A program made the position numbers and the translations under genes. A DNA stretch of 33,285 nt from Desulfobacteraceae bacterium (lineage in GTDB: Bacteria; Desulfobacterota; Desulfobacteria; Desulfobacterales; SURF-7). The stretch covers positions 1 through 33,285 of the forward strand of contig JAUXDD010000004.1 of the NCBI GenBank assembly GCA_030618465.1. Reading direction: 5' to 3'. Each line of letters starts with the position of its first letter. Within the stretch, counting starts at the first letter, position 1. Below the pieces are notes generated by a model. It ran no database searches. It had not been told where the DNA came from and saw nothing but the letters and a program-made list of their open reading frames with translations. Positions 1 to 9,806 of this stretch are shown here, piece after piece.

Positions 1-351
1 GGACGATTCCTGTTGTTCAGCCAGGGGTCTTTTTTCATCCTTAATTCTGAGCCCTTCCATTAATATGCTTATCAATGGCTGGTTTATTTTTCTGTCTTTT
101 TTTGCGAGTGTCTGGTCAATCTCAATAACGGCAGGTTCCCAGCTGATTATTTCATGTGCTGCTTTTTTACCTTCGGTTTCACCGATTTCGGCATTGATGA
201 GCTCGCCGTTTAACAGATACAGGTATCCGTATTTTTTATTTGAACTGATTTTTAACGTACAGGTGGTTTTGTCCATTTCGGACATTTGCAGGAAAGAGCC
301 GAGGCTGATGCCGTGAAGCTGGCCCCCAACGTTATTGGAATCTTTTCCCAT
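1..351 (-). CDS. DUF4388-like protein, N-terminal part; runs off the left edge
   Basis: Reverse-strand reading from ATG at 351: MGKDSNNVGGQLHGISLGSFLQMSEMDKTTCTLKISSNKKYGYLYLLNGELINAEIGETEGKKAAHEIISWEPAVIEI...; resembles DUF4388/PatA-N type domain (GxLxxxxLxxxLQxxxxxxxTGxLxI). Not in the ORF track because it has no stop in the window. Confidence 0.75.
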   Translation of the reverse strand, partial: MGKDSNNVGGQLHGISLGSFLQMSEMDKTTCTLKISSNKKYGYLYLLNGELINAEIGETEGKKAAHEIISWEPAVIEIDQTLAKKDRKINQPLISILMEGLRIKDEKRPLAEQQESS

Positions 352-652
352 TTAGTTGAAATCCCTTTCAGTATTTAAATTAATAACAGCACGTTTCCTT
401 AAAAGATCAGCCTTAAACGCTCTAAATGATAAGGTGGCTCCTCATTTATTCTTATAATAAGAATATGTTTCATTGCTTTTTAAAAAAGGAAAGATGATAC
501 TTGTATATTTGACCGTTAAGATGCTTTTTTTAAATAGCTATTAATGTAATATACCCCAAAATCAATAATATATGCAAGACCCAATAGTAAATGCGCTGCA
601 TGGCAGGCAATTTTTCTTTAATGCATGCCATAAAAAACAGGGACGCAGTTAA

Positions 653-2017
653 TTGAAAATAACCATAACAAATAATCTTCGGATCACTGAAATTCCGCCT
701 GAGTTATACCGTATTCTTGTTGAAGATCTTGAAATTACAAATCCTAAATGGCTGGAAAATAATCGAATGGGGCGCTGGAACAGGGGGACGCCCAAAATGA
801 TCCGGTTTTATGATAAAATTAAAAACAGTGGGCTGTGGATTCCTCGCGGCTATATCCGGCACCTTATAAACCTTTGCATGAAGCACAATGTGCCGTATCA
901 GATCGATGACAAGAGACGCTGCCTTCCGGAAGTGGAATTCTCATTTAACGGCAAGTTGAAATCTTTTCAGCAGGAAGCGGTCCGGAAAATGATGGCAAAA
1001 GATTTCGGTGTATTAAACGCTCCCACCGGTTCCGGAAAAACTATAATGGCCTTGTATATGATAACTCAGCGCAGACAACCTGCCCTTATTGTCGTTCATA
1101 CAAAGGACCTCGCTTTTCAGTGGATGGAAAGAATAAATACCTTTCTTGGGATTTCCGAAGATGACGTGGGGCTTGTGGGGAGCGGTAAAAAAAAAATTGG
1201 AGAAAAAATTACGGTTGCTCTTGTCCAGTCACTTTACAAATATGCGGAAGAGGTATCATTGAAAACCGGGTTTTTAATTGTTGATGAAAGCCACCGGTGC
1301 CCGAGCCGTACATTTACAGAAGCTGTTACCGTCTTTGATTCCAGGTATATGATGGGGATGAGCGCAACGCCATGGCGGCGGGACAAACTTTCAAAACTAA
1401 TATTCTGGCACCTGGGTGACATGCATTTTTCGGTTGAAAAAAAACGTTTGATTGAAAAGGGGCATATCCTGGAAGCCGAAATTATTACCCGGGAAACCGA
1501 TTTTGAAACGTCATTTAATCCGGTTCATGAATACAGCAGGATGCTTTCCGAGCTGACTGCAGATCAGGATAGAAATGTACTTATTGCTTCGGATATTTTT
1601 AACGAGACAAAAAAAAACAGGGGTGTGTGTCTGGTGCTGTCTGACAGGAAAACCCATTGTGAAAATCTTCGGTTTATTTTACAACACAGGTTCAAAACAT
1701 CATCGGATGTTTTAACCGGGGATCTGAGCAGTAATGAACGGCGGGATATTATTGAGAAACTGAATGAAGGGAAAGTAACCATCCTGATCGCCACGGGACA
1801 ACTGGTGGGAGAAGGGTTTGACTGCAAAGATTTGACAACCCTGTTCCTGGCAACACCCATCCGGTTCAGCGGCCGGGTTCTTCAATACCTGGGAAGGGTT
1901 CTCAGGTCGGCTCCTGGCAAAAAAAAGGCGCGGGTGTATGATTATGTTGATGGAAAGGTTGATATTTTACGATCCGCTGCAAAGGCGAGGGAAAGAGTGT
2001 ATCAGTCTTCAGCTTGA
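653..2017 (+). CDS. DEAD/DEAH-box superfamily 2 helicase (SSL2/XPB-like)
   Basis: 454 aa, TTG start; Walker A NAPTGSGKT, DESH box (FLIVDESHRCPS), motif III SATPWR, motif VI-like QYLGRVLRS. Confidence 0.9.
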   Translation: MKITITNNLRITEIPPELYRILVEDLEITNPKWLENNRMGRWNRGTPKMIRFYDKIKNSGLWIPRGYIRHLINLCMKHNVPYQIDDKRRCLPEVEFSFNGKLKSFQQEAVRKMMAKDFGVLNAPTGSGKTIMALYMITQRRQPALIVVHTKDLAFQWMERINTFLGISEDDVGLVGSGKKKIGEKITVALVQSLYKYAEEVSLKTGFLIVDESHRCPSRTFTEAVTVFDSRYMMGMSATPWRRDKLSKLIFWHLGDMHFSVEKKRLIEKGHILEAEIITRETDFETSFNPVHEYSRMLSELTADQDRNVLIASDIFNETKKNRGVCLVLSDRKTHCENLRFILQHRFKTSSDVLTGDLSSNERRDIIEKLNEGKVTILIATGQLVGEGFDCKDLTTLFLATPIRFSGRVLQYLGRVLRSAPGKKKARVYDYVDGKVDILRSAAKARERVYQSSA

Positions 2018-2178
2018 AAAATGTTCCTGTATTTCAGCGAATTCTCTCTTGAGATGTTGAGGGGGGTCTGATACAAATTATTTTAAGGGTCGGTTATGAA
2101 TAATTGCGGATCTGCCCATGATGATAACCGGTACTTATGCTTACACTATAATCTGTTTCAAAAGTCGCAGGTACAACC

Positions 2179-2970
2179 ATGTATATTCACAAAGTCGAAG
2201 CAAGGGACCTTCCTGATTTATGGTTTCAGGCAGTGAATGATATTCTGGAACACGGGAAAAAATTTCAGATTGACCGGGGATCCTATGCCGGCCAGACCCG
2301 TCTGGAATATGATTACTTTACGGGGTATGTTGAATTCCCCGGAACCCAGCCCCTCCTGCCGGATATCCCTCCTTCCATCGGAATTCCGAATCCTGTTGAA
2401 GAGGCATATATTTACGGCGGTGACGGTTATGAGCGGTCCTATATTGAGTACCTGATGACCGGTCACAAAGAACCCGGAGAGTCCTATACATATGGTGAGC
2501 GGCTTGTCAGAACACCAATTACGGGCAACAAATTAAACTGGTGGAATGAAAATAATTCGGAAATTATCGATAAACGTGATGTTGACGGAAAAATTATCTT
2601 TGAAGAAAACGGAAATTTATATTTGAATCAAATTGAATGGATTATCGATACCTATAAAAAATATGGCGAGCGCAACAACCAGATGGTTCTTCAGGTGGCT
2701 CATCCTTCTGATATGACACTCCTGGATCCTCCCTGTTTACGCTCTATTGACACCCGCATCCAGGACAATAAACTGAATTTTTTTGTATATTTCCGTTCCT
2801 GGGACCTCTGGGGCGGATTACCCGCAAATCTGGCCGGCATCCAGAACCTTAAAGAGTATATGGCAGGAGAAATCGGCGTCAATGACGGGGAAATGATTGT
2901 GGAGAGCAAGGGGTTGCATCTGTATGGGTATGCAGAGGACCTTGCAAAATTAAGATGCCTGAAAGCATAG
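2179..2970 (+). CDS. thymidylate synthase / dCMP hydroxymethylase-like protein, archaeal-type
   Basis: 263 aa; DPPCLRSIDTRIQDNKLNFFVYFRSWDLWGGLPANLAGIQNLKEYMA matches the TS catalytic Cys and substrate-binding region; GLHLYGY near the C-terminus. Confidence 0.7.
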   Translation: MYIHKVEARDLPDLWFQAVNDILEHGKKFQIDRGSYAGQTRLEYDYFTGYVEFPGTQPLLPDIPPSIGIPNPVEEAYIYGGDGYERSYIEYLMTGHKEPGESYTYGERLVRTPITGNKLNWWNENNSEIIDKRDVDGKIIFEENGNLYLNQIEWIIDTYKKYGERNNQMVLQVAHPSDMTLLDPPCLRSIDTRIQDNKLNFFVYFRSWDLWGGLPANLAGIQNLKEYMAGEIGVNDGEMIVESKGLHLYGYAEDLAKLRCLKA

Positions 2971-2989
2971 ACGGATAAAAGCTTCTAAA

Positions 2990-3457
2990 ATGGAAAGGGG
3001 CGGAACCATGATTAAAAAATCTGAAGGCAAAGTGAATATCCGGCCAATGGTAATGGATGATATTGATCCCATCCTGGAGATTGACAAAAAGATTGTCGGG
3101 GCAAAACGGGCTGCCAGCTACTCCTATCCTGATATCGAACATCTCAAAGGGGAAGTGGATTTCAGTTTTGTGGCTGAAAGTAATGGGGAAATCGTAGGAT
3201 TTATTCTGGGGACCCATCTGCACATTGGTGATCCTGTTTCCGAAGTGGGGCTCATCCAGATTGTCGGCATAGACACTGACTACCGGCGGCAGGGTATCGC
3301 CCAGCGACTGGTCAACGCCCTGGTCAACGTCGCCCGAACCAGAGGCCTGAAAACAGTAAGGGTGATGGTCAGGGATGATGACACCCAACTATCTGATTTT
3401 TTTACGCATATTGGGTTCGGTAGCGGCCGGCTTATTGATTATTCCATGTCTTTATAG
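2990..3457 (+). CDS. GNAT family N-acetyltransferase
   Basis: 155 aa; IRPMVMDDIDPILEID N-term, GIDTDYRRQGIAQRLV acetyl-CoA binding motif. True start may be ATG at 3008 (MIKKSEGK). Confidence 0.88.
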   Translation: MERGGTMIKKSEGKVNIRPMVMDDIDPILEIDKKIVGAKRAASYSYPDIEHLKGEVDFSFVAESNGEIVGFILGTHLHIGDPVSEVGLIQIVGIDTDYRRQGIAQRLVNALVNVARTRGLKTVRVMVRDDDTQLSDFFTHIGFGSGRLIDYSMSL

Positions 3458-3494
3458 AATAATCATAGTTGTTTTATGGTTACATCAAAAAATA

Positions 3495-3525
3495 AACGGT
3501 CGTTTTTAAAACAAAAACGACCGTT
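3495..3525. terminator. bidirectional intrinsic terminator
   Basis: Perfect 13-bp stem AACGGTCGTTTTT-aaaac-AAAAACGACCGTT between convergent genes. Confidence 0.85.
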
Positions 3526-3536
3526 ATATATTCTGC

Positions 3537-4661
3537 TTATTCAGGCATAAGACTGTTCAATCGATCAACAGCATCAAGATATTCTTCAATCATTTCCTGG
3601 ATAACCAGACGAACCGGTTTAACCGTATTTGAAGCGCCGATAATCTGTCCGGCCGGATTGAAGTTGATATCTTTAGCCTCGGTCTCATATTTATACCCGC
3701 GTATAACAGCTTCCGCCGTTACCATCCACTGGAGCGGCAGGCCAAGAGGGTCAGGGGTATCCGAAGCATCCCAGGCGTCATTCCATGCATTTTTTACCAT
3801 TCTGCAGGGTTTCCCTGTCCATGCACGTGAACGGACAGTATCGCGGCTTGTTGCAGCAAGATAAGATTCTTTCTGTGACGGCGGACAGTCTGATTCAGTT
3901 GTTGTCAGCCAGATGGTTCCGCACCATACGCCTGCTGCACCCATTGCCAGGGCTGCCGCCATTTGTCGGCCCCTGCCGATACCGCCGGCTGCAAGAACAG
4001 GTGTCGGTGCAACGGCATCAATAACTTCAGGCCAGACAACGATACTGCCCACATCTCCGGTATGGCCGCCGCCTTCACCGCCCTGGCAGATGACAATATC
4101 AACACCTGCTTCCTTGTGGGAAAGCGCATGTTTCACACTGCCGCAGAGGGCTGCCACCGGACGGCCAGAGTCCTGAATTTCTTTGATAACATCTGCAGGC
4201 GGAGTCCCCAGGGCATTGGCAAGCAATGCCACCCTTTCATGGCTGAGAGCTGTTTGTACAAGCGGCCCGGCAGTAGCTTCGGTCCATCCGAGCAGTTCCC
4301 GGACTTCTTCACCTTCCGGAAGTTCGGGGACACCGTGTTTTTTAAGAATTTCTTTTGCAAAATCCCGATGTTCCTCAGGCACCATTGACTTGAGCTGCTC
4401 TTCGAGTTTCTGGGCATCCATCTCTTCGCCTTTTCCCTGGTATTTGGCAGGGATAACAATATCAACACCATATTTTTTATCCGGTTCCACATGCTCATCC
4501 AGCCACTTCAGGTTGGCTTCCAGTTCATCAGCGTTCATGCCGACGGCACCCAGCATGCCTATACCGCCTGAATTACTGACCGCAGCCACAACGTCACGGC
4601 AATGGGTAAAAGCAAAAATAGGGTATTCAATTCCTAATTTGTCACAAAGTTCGGTGTGCAT
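3537..4661 (-). CDS. nitronate monooxygenase / 2-nitropropane dioxygenase family FMN enzyme
   Basis: 374 aa; YPIF...AAVSNSGGIGMLG, DIVICQGGEGGGHTG, PVLAAGGIGRGRQMAAALAMGAAGVWCGT. Confidence 0.88.
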   Translation of the reverse strand: MHTELCDKLGIEYPIFAFTHCRDVVAAVSNSGGIGMLGAVGMNADELEANLKWLDEHVEPDKKYGVDIVIPAKYQGKGEEMDAQKLEEQLKSMVPEEHRDFAKEILKKHGVPELPEGEEVRELLGWTEATAGPLVQTALSHERVALLANALGTPPADVIKEIQDSGRPVAALCGSVKHALSHKEAGVDIVICQGGEGGGHTGDVGSIVVWPEVIDAVAPTPVLAAGGIGRGRQMAAALAMGAAGVWCGTIWLTTTESDCPPSQKESYLAATSRDTVRSRAWTGKPCRMVKNAWNDAWDASDTPDPLGLPLQWMVTAEAVIRGYKYETEAKDINFNPAGQIIGASNTVKPVRLVIQEMIEEYLDAVDRLNSLMPE

Positions 4662-4737
4662 AATCTGTCCTTTCTCTTTTTGGGAATTACATGTAAAAAT
4701 GATTTCCGGCTTAAGAAAATTTATGTGTCATTAATTT

Positions 4738-5739
4738 TTATAAAACCTCTTTCAGCTTTTCTGTTAAAGGGGGTAAAATTTTCTTGTAATCTTCCACGAT
4801 ACCGTATTTTGCAAATTTAAAAATCTGGGCATTTTTGTCGTTATTGATGGCCACTATATTTTTTGAACCGATACACCCGGTAATGTGCTGAATGGCACCG
4901 GAAAGCGCTATAGCGAAATACAGGCCGGGCCCCACAATTTTTCCGGTCAGCCCCACCTGGCATTGCTCTGTAATCAGCCCTTCATCTACGGCTGCCCTTG
5001 TACCGGCAACAGCGCCGCCCAACACACCGGCCAGTCCTTCTCGCAGATAGCTGTGAAAATCTTCTTTACTGCCCACACCTCTCCCGCCGGCAATAATTAT
5101 ATCCGCATTTTCAATATCGTCGGCAGATTCCTGCACCACCCGTTCAATAACGTTTGCTTTAACAACAGAGTCATTCACCCCGGCAGTAATGGTTTTTATT
5201 TCACCCCGGCGGCTGTCATCCTGCAAAAGAGGCTCCATGGCTTTACTCCGCACAGTGGCTATCTGTATGCCATCGCCTTTTATTTTATATGTAGCTGAAA
5301 TATTGCCCCCCGCAACGGGTTTAGTAATCACCAGCTTCTTTGAGGCGGGCTCTATATCCAGTTCCACACAGTCCATGACAAGACCTGTTTTCAATCTGAA
5401 TGCCAGCCGGGGAGCCAGGTCTCTCCCTGTCAATGTATGTCCGAAAAGCAGTATTGCCGGGCAAATCGTTTCTCTGCACAGTTTTTCCATTATTGCAGTG
5501 TGTGAGGCACCCTCATAATTTTCCGTGGGAGCATCACTGATAATAAAAACTTTGTCAGCGCCGCAGGTAATCGACTCCTGACCACAAGCTTCACTATCAT
5601 TGCCGATAAGGACAATGGATAACTGCTCGTTCCGTACATCCGCAAGTTTTCTGCCGACGCCGAGAAGTTCCCTGGAAATTGGCGAAAGCTGACATTTCCC
5701 GGTTTCTCCATATATTAGAACACCATTATAATCAGGCAT
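4738..5739 (-). CDS. etfA: electron transfer flavoprotein alpha subunit
   Basis: 333 aa; C-terminal FAD domain IIAGGRGVGSKEDF, AVAGTRAAVDEG, GKIVGPGLYFAIALSGAIQHITG, IVAINNDKNAQIFKFAKYGIVED. Confidence 0.93.
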   Translation of the reverse strand: MPDYNGVLIYGETGKCQLSPISRELLGVGRKLADVRNEQLSIVLIGNDSEACGQESITCGADKVFIISDAPTENYEGASHTAIMEKLCRETICPAILLFGHTLTGRDLAPRLAFRLKTGLVMDCVELDIEPASKKLVITKPVAGGNISATYKIKGDGIQIATVRSKAMEPLLQDDSRRGEIKTITAGVNDSVVKANVIERVVQESADDIENADIIIAGGRGVGSKEDFHSYLREGLAGVLGGAVAGTRAAVDEGLITEQCQVGLTGKIVGPGLYFAIALSGAIQHITGCIGSKNIVAINNDKNAQIFKFAKYGIVEDYKKILPPLTEKLKEVL

Positions 5740-5756
5740 AAAAAAACCTCTTTGAG

Positions 5757-6566
5757 TTATATGATTGATTCATTTTTCAGCAGTTCGACAAGTTTGGCAG
5801 CTGCCTCTTCCGGGCTTTCACCACTGATGAACTCACAATTGCCTTCAAATTCCGGAATAGAAAGTGCCTGAAGTGACGTAATCGTTCCTGATGCGCCAAC
5901 CTGTGTCGTATCTGCATCAATGTCAGATACTCCCCATGTGGGGATTTTTTCCCTTTTTGCTTTTATTACACCAGAAAGCGGAGGCATTCGCGGTGTATTG
6001 GCCTCATTGCTGACGGCAAGGACTGAAGGTAGCGGTAATTTCAGCACTTCATGGCCATTGTCAGTAACACATTCTACCTGTACGTTTCCGTCACCCGGTA
6101 TAATTTTTCTTACGGGTGTGGCTGAAGGGATTCCCAGAATTTCAGAAATTCCCAGTGCAACCTGGCCGGCATCCCAGTCCGCTGCCTGACGGCCGCATAG
6201 AATAAGATCATAGTCGCCGATCTTTTTAATTGCTGCAGCCAGTGTATATGCAGTTGAATAACTGTCTCCGCCTTCAAAGGCCGGATCATCGAGCAGGATG
6301 GCCTCATCTGCCCCCATGGCCAATGCCTGCCTCAAGCCGCGAATCACTTCATCCGCGGCAGCAACAGCCAGGCTAATAACCGTAAGTGTACCGCCAACTG
6401 CTTCTTTAATCTGAACACCCGCTTCGACAGCATTTTCATCATCAGGATTAATCACATACGGTATATCGGCCGGTAGAGTGACTTTTTTTGCATCTGCATC
6501 AACTCCATAAGAGGAAGCTGGTGTGTCAGGATAAGGAACCTGTTTGATGCAGGCGATAATGTTCAT
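5757..6566 (-). CDS. etfB: electron transfer flavoprotein beta subunit
   Basis: Starts MNIIACIKQVPYPDTPASS (ATG at 6566; the track ORF is extended upstream); contains INPDDENAVEAGVQIKE, ILCGRQAADWDAGQVALGISEILGIP. Confidence 0.93.
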   Translation of the reverse strand: MNIIACIKQVPYPDTPASSYGVDADAKKVTLPADIPYVINPDDENAVEAGVQIKEAVGGTLTVISLAVAAADEVIRGLRQALAMGADEAILLDDPAFEGGDSYSTAYTLAAAIKKIGDYDLILCGRQAADWDAGQVALGISEILGIPSATPVRKIIPGDGNVQVECVTDNGHEVLKLPLPSVLAVSNEANTPRMPPLSGVIKAKREKIPTWGVSDIDADTTQVGASGTITSLQALSIPEFEGNCEFISGESPEEAAAKLVELLKNESII

Positions 6567-6672
6567 AATAATTCCTTCCGATTCGGTTTTATATATTTCA
6601 GGACTATTCGGTCCAGTACCTGTGGACTGATTGATCCAACAGATACCTATCCACATAAAAACGGTTTGTCAA

Positions 6673-6686
6673 GATAAAATTTTATC
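6673..6686. promoter_or_regulatory. palindrome in the etfB / MerR-TetR divergent intergenic region, candidate operator
   Basis: Perfect 14-bp palindrome GATAAAATTTTATC. Confidence 0.4.
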
Positions 6687-6736
6687 CTGTATAAATATAA
6701 TTATCCTTAGAAATTCAAATATTTGATTTGACATAC

Positions 6737-6756
6737 CCATATGAATAATTATATGG
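6737..6756. promoter_or_regulatory. inverted repeat overlapping a possible promoter, candidate operator
   Basis: CCATAT-gaataatt-ATATGG; TTGACA at 6728-6733 could be a -35 box. Confidence 0.4.
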
Positions 6757-6873
6757 TGCCCTGAGGATTTAAAATATATTTTCTTCAGAACGAAATCGGG
6801 AGATAAGGATTTTCGGATAGTAAGTACTTTTGGTTGATCAGATACTCAGGGCGGACGCGAAAAGGAAGTTTAT

Positions 6874-7722
6874 ATGGAACAGATTAAAAATGAAATGACT
6901 ATTTCTGAGCTTTCAAATCGCTCAGCCATACCCATATCCACCATAAAATTTTATTTGCGAAAAGAACTTATCCCCAGGCCGGTGAAAGCAAGAGGCACAA
7001 GGGCCTATTATACGGCTAAGCATATTGACAGACTGAAGCTGATTAAAAAAATTCAACAGGAAGGCAACATGCCCCTTGATAAGATTAAAGGTATCATCAG
7101 CCTGATCGATGAAGGGGAAAGCCGGTCTCAAGAAAAAAAAATTTCCGAAAATTCAGATATGCAACCGGAAATCATTCGTTCTGCCACAGCGCTTTTCCGG
7201 GAAAAAGGGTATGAGCAAGTAACCATTGCCGATATTGTTGAGGCGGCACGCATCGGGCGCAGCACATTTTATAAACATTTTAAAAACAAAAAAGAATTGT
7301 TTGTCGAATGCATAAAAAAAATCATTTTCAAAGAAATGGAAAAAGTGGACAGTGCAGAAATTGAAGATGAAACAGATATCTTAAATGTATTTGATAAACA
7401 TGCAAAAACCTATTACAGTGTGAATCCCCTGTGGATTGATATGGTTGACCAGCTTCGGGCGGCCGCCATCAATGATCCGGATGAATTTGCCGGCAAACTG
7501 GATGAAGTTATTTGCCTTAAAATCAACCTGTTAAAAAGAGGCGTCGAAAACGGTATACAAAAAGGGCTGTTCCGGAACATCAATGCCTTGCTCCTGGCTG
7601 TCATGCTTCTCGGAATTCAGGATTATTCAAACTACCTGCCTCACGATAATGACGAAAAAATTCTTCAAAGGCAGTATGAAGATGCAAAAGATATTATCCT
7701 GCATGGTATTTTAAACAAATAA
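6874..7722 (+). CDS. transcriptional regulator with N-terminal MerR-type and C-terminal TetR-type HTH
   Basis: 282 aa; MTISELSNRSAIPISTIKFYLRKELIPRPVK...RAYYTAKHIDRLKLIKKIQ (MerR) followed by IIRSATALFREKGYEQVTIADIVEAARIGRSTFYKHFKNKKELF (TetR). Confidence 0.88.
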   Translation: MEQIKNEMTISELSNRSAIPISTIKFYLRKELIPRPVKARGTRAYYTAKHIDRLKLIKKIQQEGNMPLDKIKGIISLIDEGESRSQEKKISENSDMQPEIIRSATALFREKGYEQVTIADIVEAARIGRSTFYKHFKNKKELFVECIKKIIFKEMEKVDSAEIEDETDILNVFDKHAKTYYSVNPLWIDMVDQLRAAAINDPDEFAGKLDEVICLKINLLKRGVENGIQKGLFRNINALLLAVMLLGIQDYSNYLPHDNDEKILQRQYEDAKDIILHGILNK

Positions 7723-7762
7723 TTTCTATAAAATCTATTCGTTAAAAGATAAAGAGGAAAAA

Positions 7763-9766
7763 ATGAAATTTATAAAGCTTTTTGAACCCATTACCATTAA
7801 CGGTCTTGAGATAAAAAACCGGATTGTCATGCCTTCCATGGCACTGGCATTTTCCTTTGACTATTCGTTTAATGACAGGCTGAAAGATTTTTACCGGGAA
7901 CGGGCAGAAGGCGGTGTGGGTCTCATGACCATCGGACCGACGGCAATTGACCCGGAAGGTGCTGCGCCGATTATGCCGGGTATTTACAGTGATGACCAGA
8001 TTGACTCATTTAAAATATTTATTGATGAACTTCACAGGGGTACGGATGTCAAAGTATCTATCCAGTTAATGCATATGGGCAGAAATGCAGTTTCTTTGAC
8101 CGGGAGTCAGGCCATTGCGCCGTCAGCCATTACGGGCAAAGTGACAAAGCAGATGCCCAGGGAAATGACAAAAGAAGATATTGAAAAAGTAAAAGAAGAT
8201 TTTGCGCAGGCTGCCGGACGGGCAAAAGAGGCTGGATTTGATTTTATCGAAATAATCGGCTGTACCGGGTATCTTATCAGTCAGTTTCTTTCTCCGCTGA
8301 CAAATAAACGAACGGATGAATATGGCGGAATCATAGAAAACAGGTTCCGTTTTGGTCTTGAAGTGATTCAGAAAGTACGTGAGACAGTGGGCGATGCCAT
8401 GCCGCTTGGTATCCGGATTGCAGGAAATGACTTTCTGGAGGGAGGACATACGAACATTGAATCTGCCATGTTTGCGCAAGCTGCGGAAAAAGCAGGAATC
8501 AACGCGATAAACGTAACCGGCGGGTGGCATGAAACCTATATCCCCCAGCTCACCACCAATGTTCCGCCCGGTGCATTTGTATACCTTGCCAGGGGAATAA
8601 AGGAAAAAGTAAACATCCCGGTCTTTGCTTCAAATCGTCTGGGAAATCCGGAGGTTGCAGAAAGGGCTTTGCGCTCCGGCGCCTGTGACATGGTTTGCTG
8701 GGGAAGACCATTGATTGCGGATGCACAACTGCCGAATAAAGTAAAAGAAGGCCGGCTCAATGAAATTACCTCCTGTATTGCCTGTAACCAGGGATGTTTT
8801 GACTCTATTGTATCCGGTATGCCTGTGCACTGTGTGCTGAATCCCAGGATGGGCCGGGAAAGCGAGTTTGTTATTGAAAAAACCGATTCCCCCAAAAAAA
8901 TTCTGGTGGCAGGCGGCGGTCCTGCAGGAATGGAATTCGCGGTAATTGCCGCACAAAGGGGGCATGACGTTGCTTTATATGAAAAAGAAGACCAGATTGG
9001 TGGACAGCTGAATCTGGCCAAAGCACCTCCTGGTAAAAAGGAGTTGCATAATATTATCCTGAACCTTTCCGACCGAATGAAATTGAGCGGTGTCAAGGTT
9101 TATCTGAATACAGCACTTGATGTACAGACGATCAGGAAAGAGAAGCCGGATGTCCTTGTGGTAGCCACAGGTGCCAGACCAATAGAAATTAAAGTGCCGG
9201 GTATTGACAAGCCCCATGTGCTGAATGCATGGGACGTGCTGATGGAGCGGGTATGGGATATCGGGGGCAATGTGGTTATCATTGGCGGGAGTGCTACCGG
9301 ATGTGAAACCGCGCATTTTATTGCCCACATGGCAGCGCCTGATCCGGAAACCTATGCGTTTTTGAGTTATCATAATGCCGAAGATCCGGAATTTGTAAAA
9401 ACGCTTTTACACAAATCCGGAAGGAAGATCACCGTTATCGATATGATAGGGCGGATGGCAGGAAATGTGGGACCCACCAGCCGTTGGACCCTTATGAAGA
9501 GCCTGAAACTTTCGGGAATTGATTTGCGTCCGGGAAATAAACTGTCAGAGATCACGGATGATTCGGTGATTGTGGAAGTCGGTGATAAAAAAGAAATCAT
9601 TCCTGCAGATACGGTTATTCTTGCCCTGGGGGCAGTATCTGATAATGAACTTGCCGGAACGGTCAGGGAAAACGCCATAAATGTCATCACCATTGGCGAT
9701 GCCAGGGCGCCGAGAAAAATTACCGATGCCGTCATGGAAGGGTTTGAAGCAGCTATGGATGTTTAG
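7763..9766 (+). CDS. NADH:flavin oxidoreductase, old yellow enzyme / 2,4-dienoyl-CoA reductase-like, FMN + Fe-S + FAD
   Basis: 667 aa; LFEPITINGLEIKNRIVMPSM, Fe-S motif CIACNQGCFDSI...CVLNP, FAD site ILVAGGGPAGMEFAVIAAQRGHDVALYEK, second dinucleotide fold VVIIGGSATGCETAHF. Confidence 0.92.
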   Translation: MKFIKLFEPITINGLEIKNRIVMPSMALAFSFDYSFNDRLKDFYRERAEGGVGLMTIGPTAIDPEGAAPIMPGIYSDDQIDSFKIFIDELHRGTDVKVSIQLMHMGRNAVSLTGSQAIAPSAITGKVTKQMPREMTKEDIEKVKEDFAQAAGRAKEAGFDFIEIIGCTGYLISQFLSPLTNKRTDEYGGIIENRFRFGLEVIQKVRETVGDAMPLGIRIAGNDFLEGGHTNIESAMFAQAAEKAGINAINVTGGWHETYIPQLTTNVPPGAFVYLARGIKEKVNIPVFASNRLGNPEVAERALRSGACDMVCWGRPLIADAQLPNKVKEGRLNEITSCIACNQGCFDSIVSGMPVHCVLNPRMGRESEFVIEKTDSPKKILVAGGGPAGMEFAVIAAQRGHDVALYEKEDQIGGQLNLAKAPPGKKELHNIILNLSDRMKLSGVKVYLNTALDVQTIRKEKPDVLVVATGARPIEIKVPGIDKPHVLNAWDVLMERVWDIGGNVVIIGGSATGCETAHFIAHMAAPDPETYAFLSYHNAEDPEFVKTLLHKSGRKITVIDMIGRMAGNVGPTSRWTLMKSLKLSGIDLRPGNKLSEITDDSVIVEVGDKKEIIPADTVILALGAVSDNELAGTVRENAINVITIGDARAPRKITDAVMEGFEAAMDV

Positions 9767-9806
9767 GGCGTACACAAAACCGGCAATATTTTTTTCTGAT
9801 TCCTTA

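Noticed and set aside
600-631. Hairpin ATGGCAGGCA...TGCATGCCAT upstream of the helicase
   Set aside because: One mismatch, no T-tract on either downstream side; not enough to call a terminator or riboswitch.
3658-4734. Several overlapping plus-strand ORFs (3785, 3913, 3963, 4183)
   Set aside because: Antisense to the well-supported nitronate monooxygenase; low-complexity translations without family features.
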